NCBI GenBank assembly: GCA_022827945.1
Contig: JAJEIT010000055.1
Coordinates: forward strand, 17,075 to 81,074
DNA length: 64,000 nt
DNA from: Dehalococcoidia bacterium
GTDB taxonomy: Bacteria; Chloroflexota; Dehalococcoidia; Tepidiformales; Tepidiformaceae
Direction of reading: 5' to 3'
The notes under the pieces are model-generated. The model was not told where the DNA came from, ran no database searches, and saw only the letters and a program-made list of their open reading frames with translations. A program made the translations under genes and the position numbers. Of this stretch, positions 29,166 through 39,124 are shown piece after piece; the first letter of the stretch is position 1; every line of letters starts with the position of its first letter.

Positions 29166-30440
29166 ATGGCCGTTACCTGGCAGACGACCACGCTCCCCCA
29201 CGGCCTGCGTGTCGTCACAACCCCCGTGCCCACCACCCAGGCCGCGACCGTCAGCCTCTTCGTCGGCGTCGGCTCCCGCTCCGAGCCCCAGCGCCTGAAC
29301 GGCATCACCCACTTCCTTGAGCACATGATCTTCAAGGGAACCGAACGCCGCCCCCGCGCCAACATGATCGCCGAGGAGATCGAGGGCGCCGGCGGCACCC
29401 TCAACGCCTACACGAACAAGGAATACACCTGCTACTGGAACATCGTCCCCTACGACCGCCTGGAAACTGCAATCGACATAACCGCGGACATGCTCCTCCA
29501 CTCCACTCTCTCGCAGGAGGAGATCGACCGCGAGCGCACGGTCGTCCAGCAGGAGCTGAAGCGAAACCACGACAACCCCGGGAGCTGGGTGGGACGCCTC
29601 CTCGGCGTCTCCGTCTACGGCGAGCAGCCTTGCGGCTGGGATGTCGGCGGCAGCGTCGAGCTCGTCGGCGGCATGAACCGCCCCGACTTTATCGAGCACA
29701 TGGAGGGCTGGTACCTCGGCCCGAACATGGTCCTCTCGGTCTCCGGGAACTGCACCCACGAGCAGGTGCTGGAGCTGGCCGAACCCCGCTTCGCCGAGGT
29801 CGCCGGCGGTTCCCTTCCCGCCGTCACTCCCTACGACCCCGGCACCACCGGCGCCCGCGTCAGCATCGACTCGCGCGACATCGACCAGTGCAGCGTCATG
29901 CTCGGCATGCCCCTCTTCGGTCGCGACGACCCCCGCCGCTTCGCCCTCCGTATCCTCAACGACATCCTCGGCTCGGGCATGTCCTCGCGCCTCTTCACCG
30001 AGGTGCGCGAGCGCCGCGGCCTCGCCTACTCCGTCCACTCAAGCTACGGCTACCTCGCCGATGCCGGCGTCTTCACCGTCTCCGCCGGCGTCGACCGCGA
30101 GAAGCTCTCCGAGACGATCGGCGTCTGCCTCGACGAGCTCCGGAAGCTCGTCGACGAGCCCGTCCCCGAGGACGAACTGCGGCGCGCCAAGGACCACGCC
30201 ATCGGCCGCTTCCGCCTCTCCCTCGAGACGGCCTTCTCCCTCGGCCAGCGCCACGGCGAGCACCTGCTCACGAAGGGCGAGGTCGAGACCATCGACGACT
30301 TCGTCGCCGGGCTCGAAGCGGTCGACGCCTCCCAGGTGCGCTCAGTGGCCACGGACCTCTTCGTGAACGACCGCATGCACTGCGCCGCCGTCGGCCCCGA
30401 CCTGAACGAAGACGAGATCGCGAACGCCCTCGGCGGCTAA
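29166..30440 (+). CDS. M16-family zinc peptidase (processing-peptidase-like)
   Basis: HXXEH motif in ITHFLEHMIFKGTERRP; YTNKEYTCYWNIVP. Confidence 0.95.
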   Translation: MAVTWQTTTLPHGLRVVTTPVPTTQAATVSLFVGVGSRSEPQRLNGITHFLEHMIFKGTERRPRANMIAEEIEGAGGTLNAYTNKEYTCYWNIVPYDRLETAIDITADMLLHSTLSQEEIDRERTVVQQELKRNHDNPGSWVGRLLGVSVYGEQPCGWDVGGSVELVGGMNRPDFIEHMEGWYLGPNMVLSVSGNCTHEQVLELAEPRFAEVAGGSLPAVTPYDPGTTGARVSIDSRDIDQCSVMLGMPLFGRDDPRRFALRILNDILGSGMSSRLFTEVRERRGLAYSVHSSYGYLADAGVFTVSAGVDREKLSETIGVCLDELRKLVDEPVPEDELRRAKDHAIGRFRLSLETAFSLGQRHGEHLLTKGEVETIDDFVAGLEAVDASQVRSVATDLFVNDRMHCAAVGPDLNEDEIANALGG

Positions 30441-32647
30441 AGGCCGAGCCCGGACTCCCACGCCTCGCGAACCGCGTCGAGGTCCGCGTCGACCGGTCCG
30501 AAGCGCAGCACGCCCTCGTCCGTCGTGACGCCCAACCGCGTGGCCGGTACTCCCGCTTCCTCGGCCAGGGCCGCCAGCCGCTCCCCCGCCTCCGGACGCG
30601 CGCTCACGATGATGCGTCCCTGCCCCTCCCCGAACAGCGCCGCGTCGATCCGCCCCTCCACCTCGACCTCCCCCGCGAAGCCGTGGTCGCCGAGCAGGCA
30701 GCACTCCGCCAGCGCCACCGCGAGGCCGCCGTCGCTGCAGTCGTGCGCGCTCAGCAGGAGGCCCGCGTCGTTCGCGCCCAGCACGAGGTCGTGCAGCCGC
30801 CCCTCCGCCTCCAGGTCGACCGTCGGCGTCCCGATGACGGCCCCGTGGACTGCCTCCAGGTACTCGCTCCCCGCGAGCGTCCGCGCCGGCTGCTCGACCG
30901 TCCCGCCGAGCAGCCAGACCTCCACCCCCGCCCGCTCGAACGCCGCCCCGAGGTGCGCGTTGACGTTCTCCAGCACGCCCAGCATGCCGATGACCGGCGT
31001 CGGCCAGACCGGAGCCCCGCCGCTCTCGTTGTAGAGGCTGACGTTGCCGCTCACGACCGGTGTCCCGAACGCCTCGCAGGCGGCGGCGATCCCGTCCACC
31101 GCCCCCGCCAGCGTCGCGTACACCTCGAGGTTCTCGGGCGCGCCGAAGTTGAGGCAGTCCGTCACCGCCACCGGCCGCGCCCCGGTGCAGACCACGTTCC
31201 GCGCCGCCTCCGCCACCGCGATCGCGCCGCCGTTGTGCGCGTCGAGCTGGCAGTAGCGGCCGTTCCCGTCAGTCGCCACGGAGATGCCTCGGGTCGTGCC
31301 CGGCACGCGTAGCACGGCTGCGTCGCCCCCCGGCGCCACCACCGTGTTCGTGAGCACCTGGTGGTCGTACTGCCGGAACACTTCCGCCTTGCTCGCGAGG
31401 TTCGGCCGCGCGAGCAGCGCCACGAGCGCTTCCGTCGCCGCCTCGGGACGCAGGTCCGGGAAGGCCCCCGGGTTGGCCTGGCTGCGCGCCAGCGCGTCGA
31501 TGCTGCGCTGGCCGTCGCGCGTGTACGCCGGCGCCTCTGTCGCCACCTCGACCGGCACGCGGCCGACCTCCACCCCGTCCTCCCGCAGCACCACCTCGTC
31601 CCCGTCCGTCACCTGCCCGATCTCGATGCAATCCACCTCCCAGCGCTCGAACAGCGCCTCCACGTCCTCAACGTGCTCCCGCTTCGCGATGACGAGCATT
31701 CGTTCCTGGCTCTCCGAGAGCATCACCTCGTACGGCGTCATTCCCGATTCGCGCCGCGGGACGCGCTCCAGGTCGAGCACCGCTCCTGCGTCGCCCCGCG
31801 CGCAGCACTCGAGCACCGAGCTCGCGAGCCCCGCCGCCCCCAGGTCCTGCAGCCCCACGATCCAGTCGCGGTGCTCCGAGGCGAGCTCGAAACACGCTTC
31901 CATCAGCATCTTCTCCAGGAACGGGTTGCCCACCTGCACCGCCGGACGCATCTCCTCGAAGCGCGCCTCCGGATCGGTGCGGCTCGCCAGCCCGCTCGCC
32001 CCGTGGATACCGTCCCGGCCCGTGTCCGCCCCCACCAGCAGCAGCGCGTTCCCCTCGCCGCTCGCCCTCGCGCTCACGATCCCGTCCGCCCGCACGAGCC
32101 CCACGCACATTGCGTTCACGAGCGGATTGCCGTTGTACGGCCCCCCGACCACCACCTCGCCCCCCACCGTGGGGATGCCGAGGCAGTTCCCGTACCCCCC
32201 GATGCCCCCCACGACCCCCTCGAACAGGTAGCGGTTGTTCCCCTCGTCGAGCGGCCCGAAGCGGAGCGAGTCCAGCAGCGCGATCGGGTACGCCCCCATC
32301 GCGAAGATGTCCCGCACGATCCCCCCCACCCCCGTCGCCGCCCCCTCGTAGGGCTCGATCGCCGAAGGGTGGTTGTGCGACTCGACCTTCATTACCACCG
32401 CCCAGCCGTCGCCGATGTCGATTGCGCCCGCGTTCTCCTCGCCCACGCGGGTCAGTACGCGATCGCCCCCGCTCGGCAGGCGGCGCAGCAGGGGCCGGCT
32501 GTTCTTGTAGCCGCAGTGCTCGCTCCACAGCGAGCCGAACATCCCCAGCTCGACCTCGTTCGGTTCCCGCCCCAGCCGCGCGACGAGGAGGTCGTACTCG
32601 TCGCGGCTCAGCGCGACCGCGTCCAGCGCCTCCTGCTCGACCGCCAC
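30437..32647 (-). CDS. purL: Phosphoribosylformylglycinamidine synthase subunit PurL
   Basis: GSLWSEHCGYKNSRPLLRRLP...VMKVESHNHPSAIEPYEGAATGVGGIVRDIFAMGA. Confidence 0.97.
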   Translation of the reverse strand: MAVEQEALDAVALSRDEYDLLVARLGREPNEVELGMFGSLWSEHCGYKNSRPLLRRLPSGGDRVLTRVGEENAGAIDIGDGWAVVMKVESHNHPSAIEPYEGAATGVGGIVRDIFAMGAYPIALLDSLRFGPLDEGNNRYLFEGVVGGIGGYGNCLGIPTVGGEVVVGGPYNGNPLVNAMCVGLVRADGIVSARASGEGNALLLVGADTGRDGIHGASGLASRTDPEARFEEMRPAVQVGNPFLEKMLMEACFELASEHRDWIVGLQDLGAAGLASSVLECCARGDAGAVLDLERVPRRESGMTPYEVMLSESQERMLVIAKREHVEDVEALFERWEVDCIEIGQVTDGDEVVLREDGVEVGRVPVEVATEAPAYTRDGQRSIDALARSQANPGAFPDLRPEAATEALVALLARPNLASKAEVFRQYDHQVLTNTVVAPGGDAAVLRVPGTTRGISVATDGNGRYCQLDAHNGGAIAVAEAARNVVCTGARPVAVTDCLNFGAPENLEVYATLAGAVDGIAAACEAFGTPVVSGNVSLYNESGGAPVWPTPVIGMLGVLENVNAHLGAAFERAGVEVWLLGGTVEQPARTLAGSEYLEAVHGAVIGTPTVDLEAEGRLHDLVLGANDAGLLLSAHDCSDGGLAVALAECCLLGDHGFAGEVEVEGRIDAALFGEGQGRIIVSARPEAGERLAALAEEAGVPATRLGVTTDEGVLRFGPVDADLDAVREAWESGLGL

Positions 32648-32688
32648 GCCCCGATGCTACCGCCCCGCTATCTCACGCGCCCGTGCCG

Positions 32689-33123
32689 TCACGAGGTCAC
32701 CTCGACGCGCGTTCCCGCCACCTTGTCCCAGAGGCACTGGCGGTTCCCGTCCCACACGCACCAGAGCGCCGCCACGAGCCAGGCGCCCACCCCGGCGAGG
32801 GCGAGGTTGAGTCCGCCCTCGACCTCCATCGAGAGCAACAGCAGGTCGAGGAGCACGAAGAACAGCACCTTGAGCCCCACGTCCCGGACGAGCATCCGCC
32901 GCAGGCTCGCCGGTCGCCCCTCGCCATCGACGACGCGCATCCCCAGCAGCCGCTTCGCCGGCGTCTGTCCGTCGCGGCCCGCGCTCGCGAACCAGAACGC
33001 CCACCCGATCCCCAGCGTCAGCCCGAACAGCGCCAGCTCGAGGATGTGCCCGGAGAGCCGCTGGCTGCGGCTGGCCAGCACAATCGTCGCTTCGGAGGGA
33101 ATCTCGCCCGTCCCCAACGTCAC
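32689..33123 (-). CDS. RDD-family membrane protein
   Basis: GRDGQTPAKRLLGMRVVDGEGRPASLRRMLVRDV. Confidence 0.8.
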   Translation of the reverse strand: MTLGTGEIPSEATIVLASRSQRLSGHILELALFGLTLGIGWAFWFASAGRDGQTPAKRLLGMRVVDGEGRPASLRRMLVRDVGLKVLFFVLLDLLLLSMEVEGGLNLALAGVGAWLVAALWCVWDGNRQCLWDKVAGTRVEVTS

Positions 33124-33172
33124 GCCTTGCAGTTCGGGCCTACGGGCTCTCCAGCCCGCGAGCCCGCCGCCC

Positions 33173-33757
33173 CTACTCGAAGCTGAACGGCGGGTAGTCG
33201 TCGACCAGCAGGTACGCGTATGCGCTCGCCCGCTCCGTCCAGCGGGTGTACCCCACCAGGAAGTTGTGCAGACCGCCGGGCACGCGCCCCAGCACGACTC
33301 CGGCCAGCCATGCCGCGAAGCCCACGAACATGGCAACGATGCCGAGGAAGTACAGCACGATCTCGTGCGGGATCAGGAGGAGGCAGCGGAAGAACGTCGT
33401 CAGCCGGCCCCGCCCGGTCGTCCGTTCCGGCACGAGGAGCCGCACCGGATAGTCCGGCTCCTCGTCCATGGAGAAGGGCGGGTACGCTCCTGTCAGCAGG
33501 CTGCCGTAGGCGTTGGCCCGCGCCGCCCAGCGCGCGTACCCGATCGTGAAACGCACGAGCGCCTCCGGAAAGCGCCCGGCGAACACGATCGCGAACCACG
33601 CCAGCATGATGACGATCCCCACCGCAATCCCCAGCAACGACAGGATGATCACGTGCGGGATCACCAGCAGCCACCGGAACAGGATCGACAACCGCCCCTG
33701 TGGCGCCACGTCGTCGACCTCGAATTGAACCGGATACGCAGGTGCCTCAACCGTCAT
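33173..33757 (-). CDS. DUF4389-like membrane protein with internal duplication
   Basis: Two modules: YPVQFEVDD...YPPFSMDE and YPVRLLVPE...YPPFSFE. Confidence 0.82.
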   Translation of the reverse strand: MTVEAPAYPVQFEVDDVAPQGRLSILFRWLLVIPHVIILSLLGIAVGIVIMLAWFAIVFAGRFPEALVRFTIGYARWAARANAYGSLLTGAYPPFSMDEEPDYPVRLLVPERTTGRGRLTTFFRCLLLIPHEIVLYFLGIVAMFVGFAAWLAGVVLGRVPGGLHNFLVGYTRWTERASAYAYLLVDDYPPFSFE

Positions 33758-33796
33758 GACGAGCTCCTTTCGGTCGGCGGCCCGTGGCCTCCGTTC

Positions 33797-34435
33797 CTAG
33801 TTCAGGCTGAACGGCGGGTACTCGTCCACGAGCAGCGCGGTATAGGCGGCCACTCGGGTGTTCCAGCGCGTGTACCCGGCGATGAAGTCGTGCAGCCAGT
33901 CGGGCAACTGTCCCAGCACCGTCCCTCCGAGCCACGCCACGATCGTTGCCAGCGTTACGAAGATGCCGAGGATCATGAGGACGATGTAGTGGGGAATCGC
34001 CAGGATGACTCGGATTGGGAAGAAGCCCGTAAGCCGGTTCCGTCCCTCCACCTGCTCTTCGACAATCAGGCGCACCGGATAGTCGGGCGCCTCGCCCAGC
34101 GTGAACGGCGGGTACTTGTCCGTCAGGAACCCGCCTGTCACCCAGAAGTAGGTGTTGGACTCGTCGCTTCCCAGCACGCCACCGTAGGCAGACACACGTG
34201 TGGCCCACCGGGCCACTCCGATTGAGAACCGGAGCAATCCCGCGGGGTAGCGCGCGAGAACCACGATCGAGAGCGACGCCACCAGCCAGACCAGGAATGC
34301 CACGATCCCCAGGATGTAGATGGCGATCCAGTGCGGAATCGTCAGGATCGGCCGGAGGAACACCTTTAGGCGGTTCTGCGAAGCCGCGGGGTCAATCTCC
34401 AGTTGAACCGGATAGTCCGGGCTCATTGACGTCAT
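33797..34435 (-). CDS. DUF4389-like membrane protein, paralog of neighbour
   Basis: YPVQLEIDP...YPPFTLGEAPDYPVRLIVEE...YPPFSLN. Confidence 0.82.
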   Translation of the reverse strand: MTSMSPDYPVQLEIDPAASQNRLKVFLRPILTIPHWIAIYILGIVAFLVWLVASLSIVVLARYPAGLLRFSIGVARWATRVSAYGGVLGSDESNTYFWVTGGFLTDKYPPFTLGEAPDYPVRLIVEEQVEGRNRLTGFFPIRVILAIPHYIVLMILGIFVTLATIVAWLGGTVLGQLPDWLHDFIAGYTRWNTRVAAYTALLVDEYPPFSLN

Positions 34436-34448
34436 GGTCGTGCTCCTC

Positions 34449-35150
34449 TCAGACCGCGACGCCGGCCGCGGCCTCGATCACCGACTGCCAGATGCGGTTC
34501 CCGTCCGCCCCGCCCGTCAGCTCTTCGCCCGCCCGTTCGGGGTGGGGCATCATCCCCAGGACGTTGCCGGCCTCGTTGCGGATGCCCGCGATGTTGCGCG
34601 CGCTCCCGTTCGGGTTCGAGTCCGGCGTCACCTCGCCGCGCTCGTCGCAGTAGCGGAATACCACCCGGCCCGCCGACTCCAGCTCGTCGAGCGTCGCGCG
34701 GTCTGCCTGGTAATTCCCCTCGCCGTGGCTGATGGGAATACGCAGCACCTCGCCCTCGCCGATGCCCGCCGTCCACGGCGACCCCTCCCCCCCGCGGCGC
34801 AGGTGCGTCCACTCGCAGCGGAAGCGCAGGCTGCGGTTGCGGATTAGCGCCCCCGGCAGCAGGCCGCTCTCGCACAGCACCTGGAAGCCGTTGCAGATCC
34901 CGATCACCGGCAGGCCGTCCTCCGCCGCCCGCACCACCTCCTCCATGATCGGCGAGAAGCGCGCAATCGCCCCGCAGCGCAGGTAGTCCCCGTAGGAGAA
35001 GCCGCCCGGCAGCACCACCGCGTCGTACCCCGCCAGCGAGGTCTCGCGGTGCCAGACGATCTCCGCTTCCTGCCCGAGCACGTTCGCGAGCACGTGCTCG
35101 GTGTCGCGGTCGCTCCAGGTCCCCGGGAAACGCACGATGGCGAAGCGCAT
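34449..35150 (-). CDS. purQ: Phosphoribosylformylglycinamidine synthase subunit PurQ
   Basis: VVLPGGFSYGDYLRCGAIARFSPIM...GICNGFQVLCESGLLPGAL. Confidence 0.96.
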   Translation of the reverse strand: MRFAIVRFPGTWSDRDTEHVLANVLGQEAEIVWHRETSLAGYDAVVLPGGFSYGDYLRCGAIARFSPIMEEVVRAAEDGLPVIGICNGFQVLCESGLLPGALIRNRSLRFRCEWTHLRRGGEGSPWTAGIGEGEVLRIPISHGEGNYQADRATLDELESAGRVVFRYCDERGEVTPDSNPNGSARNIAGIRNEAGNVLGMMPHPERAGEELTGGADGNRIWQSVIEAAAGVAV

Positions 35151-35220
35151 CGGTCCTCGATCGTCGGCCTGTGGGTGCCCGACCGCAGTATAGCAGCGCC
35201 CCGTGAACCCCCCGGCCGCC

Positions 35221-37353
35221 CTACCCCTCAGCCTCCACCGGGTCGCTCGGAGCGGGCGCGTCCGGGTACTCGATGCGAGGGTGGTAGACCGCCCGCAGCG
35301 TGCTCCGGAAGCTCGCCGCGACCACCTGCAGCTCGTGCATCGTGATGTCGCACTCGTCCATCTGTCCCTCGCCGAGACGCTCGGCGAACACGCCGTTCAC
35401 GAGCTCGTCGATCGCTTCATGGGTCTCGGGCTGGGTCGCCCGCACGAGCGCCTCGCAGGAGTCCGCCAGCATCACGATCGCCTGCTCCTTCGCCTGCGGC
35501 CGCGGACCGGCGTAGCGGAACTCCTCCTCGTCCACGTCGCCCCGCTCCAGCGCCTTGCGATAGAAGAAGTCGACCAGTCGCGTGCCGTGGTGCTGCGCAA
35601 TGAAGTCCCCCACGAGCGCAGGCACCCGCCTTCGGCGCGCGAGGTCCATCCCGTCCAGCACGTGCCCCAGGATGATCCGGGCGCTCGCCTCCGGGGCGAT
35701 GCTGTCGTGCGGGCTCACCCCGCGGTCGATGTTGTTCTCCACGAAATACTCGGGACGCTGCATCTTGCCGATGTCGTGGTAGTACGCCCCGGCTCGCACC
35801 AGCAGGGAGTCGGCCCCGATGCGATTCGCCGCCTGCTCCGCCAGGGTGCCCACCAGCATGCTGTGGTGGAACGTGCCCGGCGCCTTCTCCTGCAGCTCAC
35901 GCAGGATCGGGTGGCCCGCCTGCGCCAGCTCCATGAGCTGCATCCTCGTCGTCACCCGCAGCGCCATCGAGAGGAACACGTACAGACCCAGCCCGATAAC
36001 AGCCGAGCCGCCCCCCGCGATGCCCGCCGCCAGTGCCAGCCAGCCCAGCCCCTCCGTCTCTCGCTGCTCCGTCAGCAGCCAGAACGCCAGCAGGATCGCC
36101 CCCGTTGCCGCTGCGACGGCGATGCCCGCGATAGCGAACCGGCCCAGCCGCTCCGTTCGCTGCATGGCCGCTGCCCCCGCCAGCCCCCCTGCCGCGTACG
36201 CGATGACCAGCTCCAGCGGCTCAAGGGCGCTCGTGAAGGCCGCCCCCGCCAGGGAAGGGGCCGTGGCCGCGATGAACCCGGCGTAGAGCGCTACCACCAC
36301 CGCCACCATCGCCCCGAACCGCGGCGCCGACACCGACGACACGATCAGCGCGGCCGCCCCCACTGGCACCGCGTACGCAAAGAACCGCCCCTCGGTGTCG
36401 GGGAGCAGCTCCGGCAGCGCCACCCGCACGGCGATGAGCGTTCCCAGCACCGCCAGCAGCGTCATCAACCCGCGGCGCTCGGCCGGCCGCTCGAACGGCT
36501 GCAGCCGGTAGAGGTAGACCCCCAGCACCGTCCCCAGCGCCGCTCCCATCAGCAGTCCCGCTCCCAGGTCGTAGTAGTCGAACCCTTCCCGGATGACACC
36601 CGTCTCCCGCAGCGCTTCGATGACGGCGGCGTCCAGTTCCTGCCCCTCCTCCACGATCACCTCGCCCGTGGAGTAGGTCACCACCACCGGCTCCACCGCC
36701 GCCCGCGCCTCCTCCCGGAGCCCCTGCGTCGTCTCCTCGTCGAGCGCCACCGTCGGCGTGACGAATGCCTCGAGCAGTTCGCGCAGCGCCCCCTCCCCGT
36801 TCTGGAACGACGGCACGCTCCCCACCAGCAGATACGCCTCGATGCGGTTGCGCTTGTCCTCCTCGCGAAGGGGCGAGTTCAGGATCGCGCGCACGCCCTC
36901 CCCGGATGACTGGCGCAGGTCCTCCAGGTCCCGAAGGTTGAGCGTCAGCAGCGTCGACCGGATTGCCTGTCCCAGGCCGATGCCTCCCGGCGACTCACCG
37001 AGCGCCTCCAGCCGCTCATCCGAGGAGAGTCCGGAACGCAGCCGTAGCCGCGCCACCTCCTCGAACAGCGTGTCCAGCAGCGCCAGCTGCCGCCCCGGCA
37101 CCTCCTCCAGCGCAGCCATCACTGGCTCGACGGTGGCCTCCGCCTCGTCCCTAGCTGCCCGCGTCAGCTCCTCCGAGACGTATTCGCTCTCGCGCACGGC
37201 CGCGAAGGCGCGCGGGGCGATGTCGCCCTCGTTGGGGGCGCTCTCTCCGGGAAGCAGCGGTATCGCCAGCGCGATGGCGCCGATGGCGATGATCACGCCA
37301 AAGGCAGTCGCGCCCCCGCGCGTAACGACCGGATCAGGGCGGCGGCGCAGCAT
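35221..37353 (-). CDS. 7TM-HD (PgpH-like) HDIG-domain protein, putative c-di-AMP phosphodiesterase
   Basis: TFHHSMLVGTLAEQAANRIGADSLLVRAGAYYHDIGKMQRPEYFVEN plus multi-TM region. Confidence 0.92.
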   Translation of the reverse strand: MLRRRPDPVVTRGGATAFGVIIAIGAIALAIPLLPGESAPNEGDIAPRAFAAVRESEYVSEELTRAARDEAEATVEPVMAALEEVPGRQLALLDTLFEEVARLRLRSGLSSDERLEALGESPGGIGLGQAIRSTLLTLNLRDLEDLRQSSGEGVRAILNSPLREEDKRNRIEAYLLVGSVPSFQNGEGALRELLEAFVTPTVALDEETTQGLREEARAAVEPVVVTYSTGEVIVEEGQELDAAVIEALRETGVIREGFDYYDLGAGLLMGAALGTVLGVYLYRLQPFERPAERRGLMTLLAVLGTLIAVRVALPELLPDTEGRFFAYAVPVGAAALIVSSVSAPRFGAMVAVVVALYAGFIAATAPSLAGAAFTSALEPLELVIAYAAGGLAGAAAMQRTERLGRFAIAGIAVAAATGAILLAFWLLTEQRETEGLGWLALAAGIAGGGSAVIGLGLYVFLSMALRVTTRMQLMELAQAGHPILRELQEKAPGTFHHSMLVGTLAEQAANRIGADSLLVRAGAYYHDIGKMQRPEYFVENNIDRGVSPHDSIAPEASARIILGHVLDGMDLARRRRVPALVGDFIAQHHGTRLVDFFYRKALERGDVDEEEFRYAGPRPQAKEQAIVMLADSCEALVRATQPETHEAIDELVNGVFAERLGEGQMDECDITMHELQVVAASFRSTLRAVYHPRIEYPDAPAPSDPVEAEG

Positions 37354-37481
37354 GAGGTAGCCCCGGATGATAGCAGAGCCACCCCCAACTCCCCGCCGCC
37401 GTGGCGTCCCGCGAGCCGGTATCGTTACGCCTCGAGCCGGCCCCGGAGCCGGCCAGCTTCTCCCCTGAAGGGTGGACCGAA

Positions 37482-38621
37482 ATGGCGGACATCAACGACG
37501 TAGTCAGGACGGCTCTCGAGGGGCTTATCGCCAGTGGCGTCGAGTCGGGTCTGCAGGTTGCGGCCTACCACCACGGAGAACTCGTCGTCGATACCTGGGC
37601 CGGTCTGGCCGACGTTGAATCCGGCCGCCCCGTCGATGGCGGCACGCTCTTCACGTCGTTTTCGTGCACCAAGGGCGTGACCGCGACCGCGATCCACATG
37701 CTGGTGGACCGCGGGGTCATCGCCTACGACGAGCCCATTGCCGCCTGGTGGCCCGAGTTCGCCCAGCGCGGCAAGCAGTACGCCACCATTCGACACGCGC
37801 TCACCCACCGCGCCGGCGTCCCCCAGATGCCCGACGGCGTCACCCCCGAGCTCATGTCCGACTGGGACTACATGTGCGACGCCATCGCCGCCCTTGAGCC
37901 CCTCTGGGAGCCCGGCGCCCGTACCGGCTACCACGCTTACACCTTCGGCTGGATCCTCGGCGAGATAATCCGGCGCGCCGACGGCCGGCCCATCAACCAG
38001 TTCGTCCAGGACGAGATCTGCGCCCCCCTCGGCCTCGACGGCATCCACATGGGCGTCGACGACGCCACCGAGCCGCGCGTCGCCACGCTCGTCGACGGTC
38101 CCCGCCCCGACCTCCCGCCCGCCCCGCCCGACGCGCTCATCGTGCGCGCCATCCCCCCCGCCGTCGGCATCGTCGCCGAGCCCTACAACAACCCGCTCGT
38201 CCGCCGTGCTGCCCTCCCCGCCCACGGCGGGCTCATGAGCGCGCGTTCCCTCGCCCGCATGTACGCCGCGCTGGGCAACGGCGGCGAGCTCGTCGGCGTC
38301 CGCATCCTCCCCGAGGAGCGCGTCCGCACCGCCACCCGCTTCCAGACCGACGACGTCGACATGGTCATCCAGCAGCCCGTGCGCAAGGCGCTGGGCTACT
38401 TCCAGACCGGCCCGATCACCGCCATGGGTCCCCGCACCAGCACCTTCGGCCACCCGGGCGCCGGCGGCGCCATCGGCTTCGCCGACCCCGAGCATGAGTT
38501 CGCATTCGCCCTTACCAAGAGCTCGCTCGTGGCCGGCGCCGAGCCGGGAACGAGTGCCGCCGAGGTCATCGGCGCGCTCGTGCGCCGCGAGCTGGGGTTC
38601 CCTGATGAAGAGGCCGGCTAA
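37482..38621 (+). CDS. Beta-lactamase-family serine hydrolase/esterase
   Basis: FTSFSCTKGVTATAIHMLVDRG (SxxK) ... HALTHRAGVP...GYHAYTFGWILGEIIRR. Confidence 0.92.
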   Translation: MADINDVVRTALEGLIASGVESGLQVAAYHHGELVVDTWAGLADVESGRPVDGGTLFTSFSCTKGVTATAIHMLVDRGVIAYDEPIAAWWPEFAQRGKQYATIRHALTHRAGVPQMPDGVTPELMSDWDYMCDAIAALEPLWEPGARTGYHAYTFGWILGEIIRRADGRPINQFVQDEICAPLGLDGIHMGVDDATEPRVATLVDGPRPDLPPAPPDALIVRAIPPAVGIVAEPYNNPLVRRAALPAHGGLMSARSLARMYAALGNGGELVGVRILPEERVRTATRFQTDDVDMVIQQPVRKALGYFQTGPITAMGPRTSTFGHPGAGGAIGFADPEHEFAFALTKSSLVAGAEPGTSAAEVIGALVRRELGFPDEEAG

Positions 38622-38630
38622 AAGGGAGCA

Positions 38631-38891
38631 ATGCCGAGCCTGCGGAGGCGACATCGTCGAACCCTGGAGCGGATGCGGTCTGCGCCCACGCCCCCGGATA
38701 TCCGCTGGGAGGAAGTTGAGTCCCTTCTCCTGGCTCTCAACGCTGAATTGGAGGAGAGGGCTGGTTCTCGTGTGGCCATAAGCATGGGGGATGAGGTCAT
38801 GGTGGTGCACAAGCCTCACCCCCGCCCGGAGATGCAGCGACCCGCCGTCCGACGCTTGGTAAGATTCATTGAGCGGACAGGAGCGGAGTGA
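38631..38891 (+). CDS. hicA: HicA-like toxin
   Basis: DIRWEEVESLLLALNAELEERAGSRVAISMGDEVMVVHKPHPRPEMQRPAVRRLVRFIERTG. Confidence 0.82.
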   Translation: MPSLRRRHRRTLERMRSAPTPPDIRWEEVESLLLALNAELEERAGSRVAISMGDEVMVVHKPHPRPEMQRPAVRRLVRFIERTGAE

Positions 38892-39124
38892 TGCTGGAGT
38901 ACAAGGGCTACGTTGGCGAAGTCGTGTACGACGACGATGCTGAAGTGCTGTACGCCCACGTCATCAACAGCGGTTCCTACTCGATTGCTGACGCTTGGGC
39001 GACCGACGTCGAGGGCATCAAGCGGGAGTTCCGGGTGTCCATTGATGCGTACCTGGAAGTGTGCGCGGAACGTGGCATCGAGCCCCGAGCGCCCCAGCCA
39101 CTGCCCGAGGAAGCGCGAGCCTAG
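38888..39124 (+). CDS. hicB: HicB-like antitoxin
   Basis: MLEYKGYVGEVVYDDDAEVLYAHVIN...GIKREFRVSIDAYLEVCAERG; overlaps hicA. Confidence 0.87.
   Translation: MMLEYKGYVGEVVYDDDAEVLYAHVINSGSYSIADAWATDVEGIKREFRVSIDAYLEVCAERGIEPRAPQPLPEEARA

Noticed and set aside
31361-34225. 954-aa plus-strand ORF
   Set aside because: His/Arg/Pro-rich antisense of purL, RDD and DUF4389 genes, which have clear family motifs on the minus strand.
35203-36909. 568-aa plus-strand ORF
   Set aside because: Antisense to the 7TM-HD gene.
38631-39124. HicAB pair as a novel system
   Set aside because: Both proteins fit the known HicA/HicB layout and size; reported as a standard TA pair.
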